Below, in pieces: positions 48,876 through 58,134 of a stretch of 64,000 nucleotides of DNA. Positions within the stretch are counted from its first letter, which is position 1, and every line of letters starts with the position of its first letter. A program made the translations under genes and the position numbers. This stretch comes from Streptomyces sp. NBC_00083 (GTDB taxonomy: Bacteria > Actinomycetota > Actinomycetes > Streptomycetales > Streptomycetaceae). The stretch is taken from positions 124,001 through 188,000 of the forward strand of contig NZ_JAPELY010000002.1 of the NCBI RefSeq assembly GCF_026343295.1, given 5' to 3'. The notes below the pieces were generated by a model. The model was given only the letters and a program-made list of their open reading frames with translations. It ran no database searches and was not told the origin of the DNA.

Positions 48876-49328
48876 ATGGCGCTCGACCAGTCCTTCGTGG
48901 GGCGGAGCTATCCGCCCACTGACCCGTACGAGGTCGGCCGCGAGAAGATCCGCGAGTTCGCCGTGGCGGTCGGGGACGAGAACCCGGCCTACACCGACCC
49001 GGAGGCGGCCAAGGCCCTGGGGCACACCGATGTGATCGCCCCGCCGACCTTCGTGTTCGCCATCACGTTCGGCGCGGCCGGCCAGGTCATCCAGGACCCG
49101 CAGCTGGGCCTCGACTACAGCCGGGTGGTGCACGGCGACCAGAAGTTCGCGTACAGCCGTCCCGTCCGCGCGGGCGACCGGCTCACCGTGACCTCGACCA
49201 TCGAGGCGATCAAGTCCCTCGCGGGCAACGACATCCTGGACATCCGGGGCGAGGTCCACGACGAGGCGGGCGAACACGTCGTCACCGCCTGGACCAAGCT
49301 GGTGTCCCGAGCGGCCGAGGGGGCCTGA
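48876..49328 (+). CDS. hadA: MaoC-like hydratase subunit, HadA type
   Basis: A 150-residue hot-dog-fold protein like mycobacterial HadA. The region AVGDENPAYTDPEAAKALGHTDVIAPPTFVFAITFG corresponds to the hydratase-2 motif, but the catalytic His is replaced by Tyr (NPAY). So it is probably the structural, substrate-binding half of a dimer. The partner HadB-like gene begins one base after its stop. The pair would dehydrate (R)-3-hydroxyacyl thioesters. The acyl substrate in Streptomyces is not established. Confidence 0.86.
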   Translation: MALDQSFVGRSYPPTDPYEVGREKIREFAVAVGDENPAYTDPEAAKALGHTDVIAPPTFVFAITFGAAGQVIQDPQLGLDYSRVVHGDQKFAYSRPVRAGDRLTVTSTIEAIKSLAGNDILDIRGEVHDEAGEHVVTAWTKLVSRAAEGA

Positions 49329-49329
49329 G

Positions 49330-49764
49330 ATGACCGCGAAGATCCGTTACGAGGACGTCGAGCCCGGCACCGAGCTGCCGTCGGCGTCCTTCCCCGTGAC
49401 CCGGGCCACGCTCGTGCAGTACGCGGGCGCGTCCGGCGACTTCAACCCGATCCACTGGAACGAGAAGTTCGCGAAGGAGGTCGGGCTCCCCGACGTCATC
49501 GCGCACGGCATGTTCACCATGGCCGAGGCGGTCCGCGTGGTCACGGACTGGGTCGGCGACCCGGGCGCGGTCACCGAGTACGGCGTGCGCTTCACCAAGC
49601 CGGTCGTGGTGCCGAACGACGACACCGGCGCGCTGATCGAGGTCAGCGCCAAGGTGGCGGCGAAGCTCGACGACGAGGCGCGTACGGTCCGCGTGGACCT
49701 CACCGCGATGAGCGCCGGCCAGAAGGTGCTCGGCATGTCCCGGGCGGTCGTGCGCCTGGCCTGA
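49330..49764 (+). CDS. hadB: MaoC-like hydratase subunit, HadB type
   Basis: A 144-residue hot-dog protein with the complete hydratase-2 motif YAGASGDFNPIHWNEKFAKEVGLPDVIAHGMF, in which Asp 37 and His 42 are the catalytic pair. It supplies the active site for the HadA-like neighbour. In mycobacteria HadAB acts in the FAS-II mycolate pathway. Streptomyces make no mycolates, so another acyl chain is expected. Confidence 0.88.
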   Translation: MTAKIRYEDVEPGTELPSASFPVTRATLVQYAGASGDFNPIHWNEKFAKEVGLPDVIAHGMFTMAEAVRVVTDWVGDPGAVTEYGVRFTKPVVVPNDDTGALIEVSAKVAAKLDDEARTVRVDLTAMSAGQKVLGMSRAVVRLA

Positions 49765-49816
49765 TGCCGGAGGGACTCCGGGGGCGAGCCCTCGGAGTCC
49801 CGCGGGCTGCCTCCCC

Positions 49817-49846
49817 TTGACCAAGTTAGTTATCGACCACTAACTT
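49817..49846 (+). promoter_or_regulatory. Promoter and operator of TetR gene
   Basis: TTGACC (49817-49822) and TAACTT (49841-49846) are 18 bases apart. The perfect palindrome aagttagt-N8-actaactt fills 49823-49846, that is the spacer plus the -10 box. The -10 box ends seven bases before the TetR ATG, so the mRNA is probably leaderless. Confidence 0.8.
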
Positions 49847-49853
49847 ACTGCCC

Positions 49854-50414
49854 ATGGTGAGGATGAGCGCAGAAGAGCGGCGCGAGAGCGTGGTCCGTGC
49901 GGCGATGGTCGAATTCGCCCGCAACGGCTACCACGGCACCTCCACCGAGGTGATCGCCAAGCGCGTGGGGGTCTCGCAGCCCTACCTCTTCCGCTTGTTC
50001 CCGAACAAGCAGGCCATCTTCCTCGCGGCCTCCGGCCGCTGCGTCGAGGAGATCATCGCGGCCTTCCAGGGCGCGTCCGAGGGGCTCCGCGGCGAGGAGG
50101 CCCTCGCGGCGATGGGCGACGCCTACCAGCGGCTGATCACCGAGGACCGGGACAAGCTGCTCCTGCAGATGCAGATCTACGTGACGGCGGCCGCCGCGGA
50201 GGCGTCGGGCGACCACGAGTTCGGCAAGGCGGCACGGGCCGGGTGGACGGAGCTGTACGACACGATCCTGCTGGCGCTGGGCGCGGACGCGGCCGGGGCG
50301 ACGTCGTTCCTGGCGTGCGGGATGCTCATCAACACCCTGGTGGCGCTGGGGTTCCCGCCCGAGGACCGGGTGTGGGAAGGGCTCAACGGGCCGCAGGGGA
50401 TGTGCGGCGGATAG
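49854..50414 (+). CDS. TetR-family repressor of the adjacent efflux gene
   Basis: A 186-residue regulator with an N-terminal helix-turn-helix (TSTEVIAKRVGVSQPYLFRLFPNKQAIFLAA) and a helical ligand-binding domain. No ribosome-binding site precedes the ATG. The same operator, aagttagt-N8-actaa, is found before this gene and again before the MFS gene that follows 88 bases after its stop. This is strong evidence for autoregulation and control of the transporter. Confidence 0.93.
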   Translation: MVRMSAEERRESVVRAAMVEFARNGYHGTSTEVIAKRVGVSQPYLFRLFPNKQAIFLAASGRCVEEIIAAFQGASEGLRGEEALAAMGDAYQRLITEDRDKLLLQMQIYVTAAAAEASGDHEFGKAARAGWTELYDTILLALGADAAGATSFLACGMLINTLVALGFPPEDRVWEGLNGPQGMCGG

Positions 50415-50451
50415 CCGCCGGAGCGCCTTGCCGGGCCACGGCTGCCGCGCA

Positions 50452-50475
50452 AAGTTAGTGATCAATAACTAATCC
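50452..50475 (+). promoter_or_regulatory. Second TetR operator, before the MFS gene
   Basis: The sequence aagttagt-N8-actaatcc matches the palindrome at 49823-49846 in the left arm and in five to six bases of the right arm, with identical spacing. It lies 27 bases before the MFS start. Confidence 0.75.
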
Positions 50476-50502
50476 AGAACACTTCACTTCGTAGGGGGAA
50501 CC

Positions 50503-51969
50503 ATGCCGAAGCAGCAGGAGCGAGCGGACCGACCGACAGGGGGGCGGCCGGGCGGGCAACGCTGGGGTGCGGGCTGGGCGTTGGCGGTGACCAGTGTCGC
50601 GGGGTTCATGGCGGCGCTGGACAACCTGGTGGTCACCACCGCGCTCCCCTCGATCCGGGAGGATCTCGGGGGAGCCCTCGACGACCTCGAATGGACGGTG
50701 AGCGCGTACACCCTCACCTTCGCGGTGCTGCTCATGTTCGGAGCGGCGCTCGGCGACCGGTTCGGGCGCAGGAGGCTCTTCATCACCGGGCTGACGGTCT
50801 TCACCGGCGCCTCGGCGGGTGCGGCGCTGTCGTCCGGGATCGACGGGCTGATCGCGGCCCGCGCGATCCAGGGGGTCGGCGCCGCGATCATGATGCCGCT
50901 CACCCTCACGCTGCTGACCGCGGCCGTGCCCGCGGCCAGGCGCGGCCTGATGTACGGGATCTGGGGCGCGGTGAACGGCCTGGCCGTGGCGTCCGGCCCG
51001 CTGATCGGCGGCAGCCTGACGGAACACGCGTCCTGGCAGTGGATCTTCTGGCTGAACGTTCCGCTCGGCCTGCTCGTCCTGCCGCTGGCCCGGCTGCGTC
51101 TGAACGAGTCGTACGGCACGGGTGCGCCGCTGGACATCGTGGGCACGCTGCTCGCCAGCGGTGGGCTCTTCGGGATCGTGTACGCGCTGATCCGCGGCAA
51201 CCCGGACGGCTGGACCAGCGCGACCGTGCTCACCGGGCTGATACTCGGCGGCGCTCTGCTGGCCGGCTTCGTGGTGCACGGGATGCGCGCCGCGAACCCG
51301 ATGCTGCCGATGCGGCTGTTCCGCAGCAGGGCGTTCGCGGCGATCAACGCGGCGAGCCTGCTGATGTTCGTCGGGATGTTCGGCTCGATCTTCCTGCTCA
51401 GCCAGTTCCTGCAGAACGTCATCGGATACTCGCCCACCGAGGCGGGCCTGCGCATGCTGCCCTGGACCGGCATGCCGATGATCGCCGCGCCCATCGCGGG
51501 CTTCCTGTCCGACAAGATCGGCGGGCGGCCGGTCGTCGCGGCGGGCCTCGCGCTCCAGGCCGCGGGCCTCGCCTGGTTCGCGCTGATCGTCTCGCCGCAG
51601 ATGTCGTACGCGGAGCAGCTGCCGGCGCTGATCATCAGCGGGATCGGCATGGGCCTGTACTTCGCCCCGGCGGCGAACCTCGTGATGTCGAGCGTGCGCC
51701 CCTCCGAACAGGGCATCGCCTCGGGCGCGAACAACGCGCTCCGGGAAGTCGGCGGTGCGCTCGGCATCGCGGTACTGGCGTCGGTCTTCTCCGCACAGGG
51801 CGGTTACGGATCGGCGCAGGCCTTCGTCGACGGCCTGGGCCCGGCGCTGTGGGCAGGCGCGGGAGCGGTCGCCGTGGCGGCGGTGGCGGCGGCGCTGCTC
51901 CCCCGCCGGGCGACGCCCCTCCCGGGGGTCACCGAGGACCCGGTACCCGAGCGAGAGCTGGTGGCCTGA
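50503..51969 (+). CDS. MFS transporter, DHA2 (EmrB/QacA) drug-efflux family
   Basis: A 488-residue exporter with fourteen hydrophobic segments. Family motifs are LDNLVVTTALPSIREDLG in the first helix (motif D1), GDRFGRRRLFITGL (motif A), and GPLIGGSLTEHASWQWIFWLNVPLG (motif C). It is expected to exchange protons for hydrophobic drugs or endogenous metabolites. The ATG follows agggggaa. Control by the adjacent TetR protein is indicated by the shared operator. Confidence 0.93.
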   Translation: MPKQQERADRPTGGRPGGQRWGAGWALAVTSVAGFMAALDNLVVTTALPSIREDLGGALDDLEWTVSAYTLTFAVLLMFGAALGDRFGRRRLFITGLTVFTGASAGAALSSGIDGLIAARAIQGVGAAIMMPLTLTLLTAAVPAARRGLMYGIWGAVNGLAVASGPLIGGSLTEHASWQWIFWLNVPLGLLVLPLARLRLNESYGTGAPLDIVGTLLASGGLFGIVYALIRGNPDGWTSATVLTGLILGGALLAGFVVHGMRAANPMLPMRLFRSRAFAAINAASLLMFVGMFGSIFLLSQFLQNVIGYSPTEAGLRMLPWTGMPMIAAPIAGFLSDKIGGRPVVAAGLALQAAGLAWFALIVSPQMSYAEQLPALIISGIGMGLYFAPAANLVMSSVRPSEQGIASGANNALREVGGALGIAVLASVFSAQGGYGSAQAFVDGLGPALWAGAGAVAVAAVAAALLPRRATPLPGVTEDPVPERELVA

Positions 51970-52381
51970 GCGGCGGCGGCTCTCCCCGCCCGCCCGCCGG
52001 GGTAACCACTGGCCATGGGGTTTGAAGGTGGTGGCGCACATGGGGCGGACGCTGTCCGGCCGGGTGGGGACGTGGCGGGGTGCCCCCGCAAGGAGGAGTG
52101 CCGGCGCCGGGTTCCCGTAGGGCGGGCCTGTACGGGCGCGACGTATGAGGAGGTACCCCGCCGCGTTCACACCCCCCACCCCCCGATAGGGCGCACCACC
52201 CCGGTGGGGACGCGGCGCGGGCCGACCGCACCCGGCCGCACTGCCGACCGCAGGGCGGCGCCCCCTCCACGGCCGATGACGCCGCGGACCCGGCGCGCCC
52301 CGCACCCGGCCGCGCTGACCGCCCCGCGCTGACCGCCCCGCACTGCCCGCCGCACGGCCGCGCCCCCGTACGCTGGACCCC
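51970..52381. other. Gap between MFS gene and murB
   Basis: These 412 bases are GC-rich without a credible gene. The right half has loose direct repeats (ctgaccgccccgc twice at about 52315-52340). TACGCT at 52369-52374 lies seven bases before the murB GTG and may be a -10 box for leaderless murB mRNA. No clear -35 box is seen. Confidence 0.5.
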
Positions 52382-53437
52382 GTGCAGGAACTCCACGATG
52401 CCCCCCTCGCCCCCCTGACCACCCTCCGCCTCGGCGGCCCGGCGGACCGCCTCGTCACCGCCACCACCGACGACGAGGTCATCGCCGCCGTCCGCGAGGC
52501 CGACGACAGCGGCACCCCGCTGCTGATCATCGGCGGCGGCAGCAACCTGCTCATCGGTGACAAGGGCTTCGCCGGCACCGCCCTGCGCATCGCCACCCGG
52601 GGCTTCGCGCTCGACGGCACCCGCCTCGAACTGGCCGCAGGCGAAGTGTGGAGCGACGCCGTGGCCCGCAGCGTCGAGGCCGGGCTCGCCGGCATCGAGT
52701 GCCTCGCCGGCATCCCCGGCTCGGCCGGCGCGACCCCGATCCAGAACGTCGGCGCGTACGGCCAGGAAGTCTCCAGCACCATCACGCACGTCGTCGCGTA
52801 CGACCGCCAGGACCGCGCCACCGTCACGCTCACCAACGCCGAGTGCGACTTCTCGTACCGGCACAGCCGCTTCAAGCAGCACCCCGACCGCTACGTCGTG
52901 CTCCGCGTGGTCTTCGACCTGGAGGACGCGGGCGGGCTGTCCGCGCCGGTCAAGTACGCCGAGACCGCCCGCACCCTGGGCGTCGAGCCCGGCGACCGCG
53001 TCCCGGCCGCCACCGCCCGCGAGACCGTGCTCAAGCTGCGCGCCGGCAAGGGCATGGTGCTCGACCCGGAGGACCACGACACCTGGTCGGCGGGGTCGTT
53101 CTTCACCAACCCGATCCTCCCCAACGAGGCGTACGCGGCGTTCCTCGCCCGCGCCCAGGAGCGGCTCGGCGCGGACGTGACGCCCCCGGCGTGGCCCGTC
53201 GGCGCCGACCGCACCAAGACCTCGGCGGCCTGGCTGATCGACAAGGCCGGGTTCACCAAGGGGTACGGAACCGGCCCCGCCCGCATCTCCACCAAGCACA
53301 CCCTCGCCCTCACGAACCGGGGTGCCGCCACGACCGAGGACCTGCTGGCGCTCGCCCGCGAGGTCGTCGCCGGTGTGGAGCGGGCCTTCGGGGTGACCCT
53401 GGTGAACGAGCCGGTGGGCGTGGGAGTAGAGCTCTGA
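52382..53437 (+). CDS. murB: UDP-N-acetylenolpyruvoylglucosamine reductase
   Basis: MurB reduces UDP-GlcNAc-enolpyruvate to UDP-MurNAc with NADPH in cytosolic peptidoglycan synthesis. The FAD motif GGGSNLLIGD is at 51-60, SYRHSRFK is the substrate-binding motif, and SAGSFFTNP holds the active-site Ser. The 351 residues have the type I insert. No ribosome-binding site precedes the GTG, so leaderless translation is possible. It stands apart from other mur genes. Confidence 0.95.
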   Translation: MQELHDAPLAPLTTLRLGGPADRLVTATTDDEVIAAVREADDSGTPLLIIGGGSNLLIGDKGFAGTALRIATRGFALDGTRLELAAGEVWSDAVARSVEAGLAGIECLAGIPGSAGATPIQNVGAYGQEVSSTITHVVAYDRQDRATVTLTNAECDFSYRHSRFKQHPDRYVVLRVVFDLEDAGGLSAPVKYAETARTLGVEPGDRVPAATARETVLKLRAGKGMVLDPEDHDTWSAGSFFTNPILPNEAYAAFLARAQERLGADVTPPAWPVGADRTKTSAAWLIDKAGFTKGYGTGPARISTKHTLALTNRGAATTEDLLALAREVVAGVERAFGVTLVNEPVGVGVEL

Positions 53438-53560
53438 GCCCCACCGGACCGAACCGGATCTGACCGGCTCCGGACAAGGCCGGGCCGAAGGGAAGCGCCC
53501 CGTGACGCTCCCTTTCGACCCGGCCCGCCCCTACTCTCCCCCTTCACCGGCGGCCCGGCC

Positions 53561-54193
53561 TCAGTACGCCACCCCCACACCCTGCTTCACCGTGGCGGGG
53601 TCGCCGACGCAGGCCAGCATCGCGTGGGCCACATCCGTCCGGGCGATGGTCCGCCCGGCCCGGGGGTTGCCGCCGACGACCCGGCGGTACACGCCGGTGA
53701 GCGGCTTGTCGGTGAGCTTGGGAGGGCGTACGGACGTCCAGTCCGTGGCGCTGGCCGCCAACGCGTCCTCCATCGCCCGCAGATCGACGTACACCTCCTT
53801 CAGGAGGGTGCTGATCAGGGACCGCATGCCGCGGTCGAGGAGCCCGTCGCCGGGCGCCTCGGGTCCGACGGGGGCCGCGCTCACGACGACGATGCGCCGC
53901 GTGCCCTCGGCCTCCATCGCGGCGAGCACCGCCCGGGTGAGCGGGGTCGTGATGCCGGCGTCCGAGCGCTTGCGGGCGCCGAGCCCGGACAGCACCGCGT
54001 CCCGTCCGGCGACCGCCGCGCGCAGGGGGTCGGGGGAGGTGAGGTCGGCCCGTACGACGTCGAGGCCGGGGCCGGTCACGGCGAACCGGGCCGGGTCGCG
54101 CACCACCGCCGTGACCTCGTGGCCCGAAGCCAGCGCCTGCTTGACGATTTCCTGGCCGATGCCGCCGGTGGCACCGAAGACCGTGAGCCTCAT
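53561..54193 (-). CDS. NmrA/BVR-B-like SDR protein
   Basis: A 210-residue atypical short-chain dehydrogenase. The cofactor loop FGATGGIGQ is at residues 5-13, followed by HEVTAVVRDPARF, which suits NADPH. RRIVVVSAAPVG and WTSVRPPKLTD are further family motifs. The substrate is unknown. The ATG follows aggagggtgaagcg. It is divergent from a TetR gene, and two copies of a palindrome lie between them. Confidence 0.87.
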   Translation of the reverse strand: MRLTVFGATGGIGQEIVKQALASGHEVTAVVRDPARFAVTGPGLDVVRADLTSPDPLRAAVAGRDAVLSGLGARKRSDAGITTPLTRAVLAAMEAEGTRRIVVVSAAPVGPEAPGDGLLDRGMRSLISTLLKEVYVDLRAMEDALAASATDWTSVRPPKLTDKPLTGVYRRVVGGNPRAGRTIARTDVAHAMLACVGDPATVKQGVGVAY

Positions 54194-54210
54194 CGCTTCA
54201 CCCTCCTAGG

Positions 54211-54253
54211 GTGGGTAAGTATTCACTCACCCCTAGAGTGAGTAAGTACTCAC
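54211..54253. promoter_or_regulatory. Paired TetR operators between SDR and TetR genes
   Basis: Two related palindromes are gtgggtaagtattcac (54211-54226) and gtgagtaagtactcac (54238-54253), with centres 27 bases apart. The second is a perfect gtgagt/actcac inverted repeat around aagt. They occupy the divergent promoter region. A TTGACG -35-like box for the SDR gene overlaps at 54259-54264 on the minus strand. Confidence 0.75.
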
Positions 54254-54281
54254 CCACGCGTCAAGTCTCGTTGGAGCACAC

Positions 54282-54878
54282 ATGCAATCGCCGCCCGCTC
54301 GTGTCCGCATCGTCGACGCCGCGCATGAGCTGATGCACACGATCGGGCTTGCGCGGGCCACGACGAAGGAGATCGCGAAGGCGGCGGGGTGTTCGGAGGC
54401 GGCGCTCTACAAGCACTTCGCGAGCAAGGAGGACCTGTTCGTGACGGTCCTCAAGGAGCGGCTGCCGAAGCTCGGCCCGCTGGTCGAGCGGCTCGCGGCG
54501 GAGCCGGGGGAGCGGTCGGTGGCGGAGAACCTGACGGAGGTCGCGCGCCAGGCGGCGCTGTTCTACGCGGAGAGCTTCCCGATCGCGGCGTCGCTGTACG
54601 CGGATCCGCAGCTCAAGCGCCGCCACGACGACGCGCTGCGGGAACTCGGCGCGGGGCCGCACGTGCCGATGGAGGGTCTCGACGCGTATCTCCGTGCGGA
54701 GCAGCGGGCGGGGCGGGTCCGGCAGGACGCGGACACGTACGCCGCGGCGTGCCTGCTGCTGGGGGCGTGCGCGCAGCGGGCTTTCGCGTACGACATGACG
54801 CCGGACGGGGTGCCGCCGCAGGGGCTGGAGGATTTCGCGCGGGCCGTCGCGGGGACGGTCCTGCGGGGCATCGGGTAG
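54282..54878 (+). CDS. TetR/AcrR-family regulator
   Basis: A 198-residue regulator with helix-turn-helix ATTKEIAKAAGCSEAALYKHFASKEDLFVTVL and a C-terminal region (AAACLLLGACAQRAFAYDM) typical of ligand-binding TetR domains. The ATG is preceded by ttggagc. It most likely represses the divergent SDR gene and itself through the paired palindromes upstream. The inducer is unknown. Confidence 0.92.
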   Translation: MQSPPARVRIVDAAHELMHTIGLARATTKEIAKAAGCSEAALYKHFASKEDLFVTVLKERLPKLGPLVERLAAEPGERSVAENLTEVARQAALFYAESFPIAASLYADPQLKRRHDDALRELGAGPHVPMEGLDAYLRAEQRAGRVRQDADTYAAACLLLGACAQRAFAYDMTPDGVPPQGLEDFARAVAGTVLRGIG

Positions 54879-54902
54879 CGGCCGAGCGGGACCGGCCGGG
54901 AC

Positions 54903-54930
54903 CCCCGTGCCCCTGTAGGGCACCCGGCGT
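54903..54930. repeat. Short dispersed repeat, second copy
   Basis: The sequence ccccgtgcccctgtagggca plus cccggcgt matches 7601-7629 with one base missing. It lies between the convergent TetR and adenosine deaminase genes. Confidence 0.6.
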
Positions 54931-54949
54931 CCTGGGAGCTACGGCCCGG

Positions 54950-55969
54950 TCACTGTGCGAGCCATTGGTCCACTCCGGCCAGCAATCCCTCCCGCACGTC
55001 CGCGGGCGCGGCCGTCGCACGGATCGACTGGCGGGCCAGCTCGGCCAGTTCGGGGTCGGTGAAGCCGTGGTCGTGGCGGGCGATCTCGTACTGGGCCGCC
55101 AGGCGCGAGCCGAAGAGGAGGGGGTCGTCCGCGCCCAGCGCCATCGGCACGCCCGCGTCGTACAGCACCCGCAGCGGCACGTCCTCGGGCTTCTCGTAGA
55201 CACCGAGGGCGACGTTGGACGCGGGACACACCTCGCAGGTGATGCCCTTGTCGGCGAGGCGCCGCAGCAGGCGCGGGTCCTCCGCGGCGCGCACCCCGTG
55301 CCCGATCCGCCGCGCGTGCAGGTCGTCGAGGCAGTCCCGTACGGAGGAGGGGCCGGCCAGTTCGCCGCCGTGCGGGGCCGCGAGCAGCCCGCCCTCGCGC
55401 GCGATGGCGAAGGCCCGGTCGAAGTCCCTTGCCATGCCCCGGCGTTCGTCGTTGGAGAGGCCGAACCCGACCACGCCCCGGTCGGCGTAGCGGACCGCGA
55501 GCCGGGCCAGGGTGCGCGCGTCCAGGGGGTGCTTCATACGGTTCGCCGCGACCACGACCCGCATCCCGAGCCCCGTCTCGCGCGAGGCGGCGTCGACCGC
55601 GTCCAGGATGATCTCCAGGGCCGGGATGAGGCCACCCAGGAGCGGGGCGTACGAGGTGGGGTCGACCTGGATCTCCAGCCAGCCGGAGCCGTCCCTGACG
55701 TCTTCCTCCGCGGCCTCGCGCACCAGGCGCTGAATGTCCTCGGGGGCCCGCAGACACGACCGGGCCGTGTCGTAGAGACGCTGGAAGCGGAACCAGCCGC
55801 GCTCGTCGGTGGCCCGCAGCTTCGGGGGTTCCGCGCCGGTCAGCGCGTCGGGCAGCCGTACGCCGTACTTGTCGGCGAGCTCCAGCAGAGTGGCGGGCCG
55901 CATGGACCCGGTGAAGTGCAGATGCAGATGGGCCTTCGGCAGGGCAGAGACATCACGTACGTGCTCCAT
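54950..55969 (-). CDS. add: Adenosine deaminase family protein
   Basis: This zinc enzyme deaminates adenosine, or a related purine nucleoside, to inosine in the cytosol. Metal and catalytic motifs are HLHLHFTGS (His 16 and 18), PHGGE, RIGHGVR and GADDP, all intact. I used ATG 55969 (339 residues), since the conserved region starts shortly after. A GTG at 55987 would add six residues; neither has a strong ribosome-binding site. The gene sits next to the aminotransferase gene, 117 bases downstream of its stop, on the same strand. Confidence 0.92.
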   Translation of the reverse strand: MEHVRDVSALPKAHLHLHFTGSMRPATLLELADKYGVRLPDALTGAEPPKLRATDERGWFRFQRLYDTARSCLRAPEDIQRLVREAAEEDVRDGSGWLEIQVDPTSYAPLLGGLIPALEIILDAVDAASRETGLGMRVVVAANRMKHPLDARTLARLAVRYADRGVVGFGLSNDERRGMARDFDRAFAIAREGGLLAAPHGGELAGPSSVRDCLDDLHARRIGHGVRAAEDPRLLRRLADKGITCEVCPASNVALGVYEKPEDVPLRVLYDAGVPMALGADDPLLFGSRLAAQYEIARHDHGFTDPELAELARQSIRATAAPADVREGLLAGVDQWLAQ

Positions 55970-56086
55970 CCAGGGATCTTGCCGCACCCGGCCGGTTTCC
56001 GGCAGCCCCTTTCCCCGATCGGGACCGGCCCCGAACGCAGAAACGGGCCCCAGGGGGCCCGCTCCCGCGAGGTGACGCGACGGAAC

Positions 56087-57325
<1,239 letters not shown>

Positions 57326-57494
57326 GCGGGCCATGGTCCCAGACCTGCCGCGGCGGGAGCACCCGCGTTTCACGGACCGGTCAGCATGTGGACAGGCGTC
57401 CGAACCGCGTGCGGTGGGGCGGTGGCGCGGCCGGGATCCGGCGGTGGTGGGGCGAGGGTGCGGAGGTGACCGCGGGGTGTCCGGGGGGAAGCTG

Positions 57495-57524
57495 TTCGAC
57501 GCCGGGCCGCCGACCACGTACACT
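57495..57524 (+). promoter_or_regulatory. Promoter upstream of tRNA-Trp
   Basis: TTCGAC at 57495-57500 and TACACT at 57519-57524 are separated by 18 bases. The tRNA gene starts 60 bases after the -10 box, so a 5' leader would be processed. Confidence 0.55.
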
Positions 57525-57584
57525 CACTGCCTGTTGGCCCTCACCGACCACACCACCGCATGCGGTAGGTTGGGGGAACCACAA

Positions 57585-57657
57585 AGGGTCGTAGCTCAAT
57601 TGGTAGAGCACTGGTCTCCAAAACCAGCGGTTGGGGGTTCAAGTCCCTCCGGCCCTG
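57585..57657 (+). tRNA. tRNA-Trp (CCA)
   Basis: A 73-base tRNA with acceptor stem agggtcg/cggccct, D arm agctcaattggtagagc, anticodon CCA in ctccaaa, T loop ttcaagt, and discriminator G. CCA is not encoded. Confidence 0.96.
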
Positions 57658-57763
57658 CTACACACTCCTTCGCCAGGATGTGTGCGCATGTACGTACTTC
57701 AATGCACCGCCGTGCGGCTCCACCGGGCGCGGCACGGCCATGACCCGGAATCAGGTGAGAAGC

Positions 57764-58060
57764 GTGACGGACGCCGTGGGCTCCATCGACATGCCTGATG
57801 CCCAGGACGAGGCAGCGGAGTCCAAGGATTCGAAGAAGAAGGCCCGCAAGGGCGGTAAGCGCGGAAAGAAGGGCCCTCTGGGCCGTCTCGCGCTCTTCTA
57901 CCGGCAGGTTGTCGCCGAACTCCGAAAAGTTGTCTGGCCGACACGCAGTCAGCTGACGACGTACACCTCCGTAGTGATCGTGTTCGTCGTCATCATGATT
58001 GGCATCGTGACGTTGATTGACTCCGGCTTCTCGCAGGTAGTCAAGTACGTCTTCGGCTGA
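57764..58060 (+). CDS. secE: Preprotein translocase subunit SecE
   Basis: The small clamp subunit of the SecYEG channel in the cytoplasmic membrane. The 98 residues have a Lys-rich N-terminal region, the amphipathic motif [20 protein letters not shown], and one membrane helix at about 66-88. GTG 57764 follows aggtgagaag. ATG 57740 or an earlier ATG would add residues not seen in the family. It lies between tRNA-Trp and nusG, as in most actinobacteria. Confidence 0.95.
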   Translation: MTDAVGSIDMPDAQDEAAESKDSKKKARKGGKRGKKGPLGRLALFYRQVVAELRKVVWPTRSQLTTYTSVVIVFVVIMIGIVTLIDSGFSQVVKYVFG

Positions 58061-58068
58061 TCCGCGAA

Positions 58069-58092
58069 GGGCGCCCCTTTTGGCGCCCCTTT
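58069..58092 (+). terminator. Hairpin between secE and nusG
   Basis: Arms gggcgcc and ggcgccc have a six-base loop and are followed by ccttt. It lies eight bases after the secE stop. It may terminate part of the transcripts before nusG. Confidence 0.6.
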
Positions 58093-58134
58093 CGCATGTT
58101 CCACCCCATCTGTAGCCAGGAAGAAGCAGCCACC

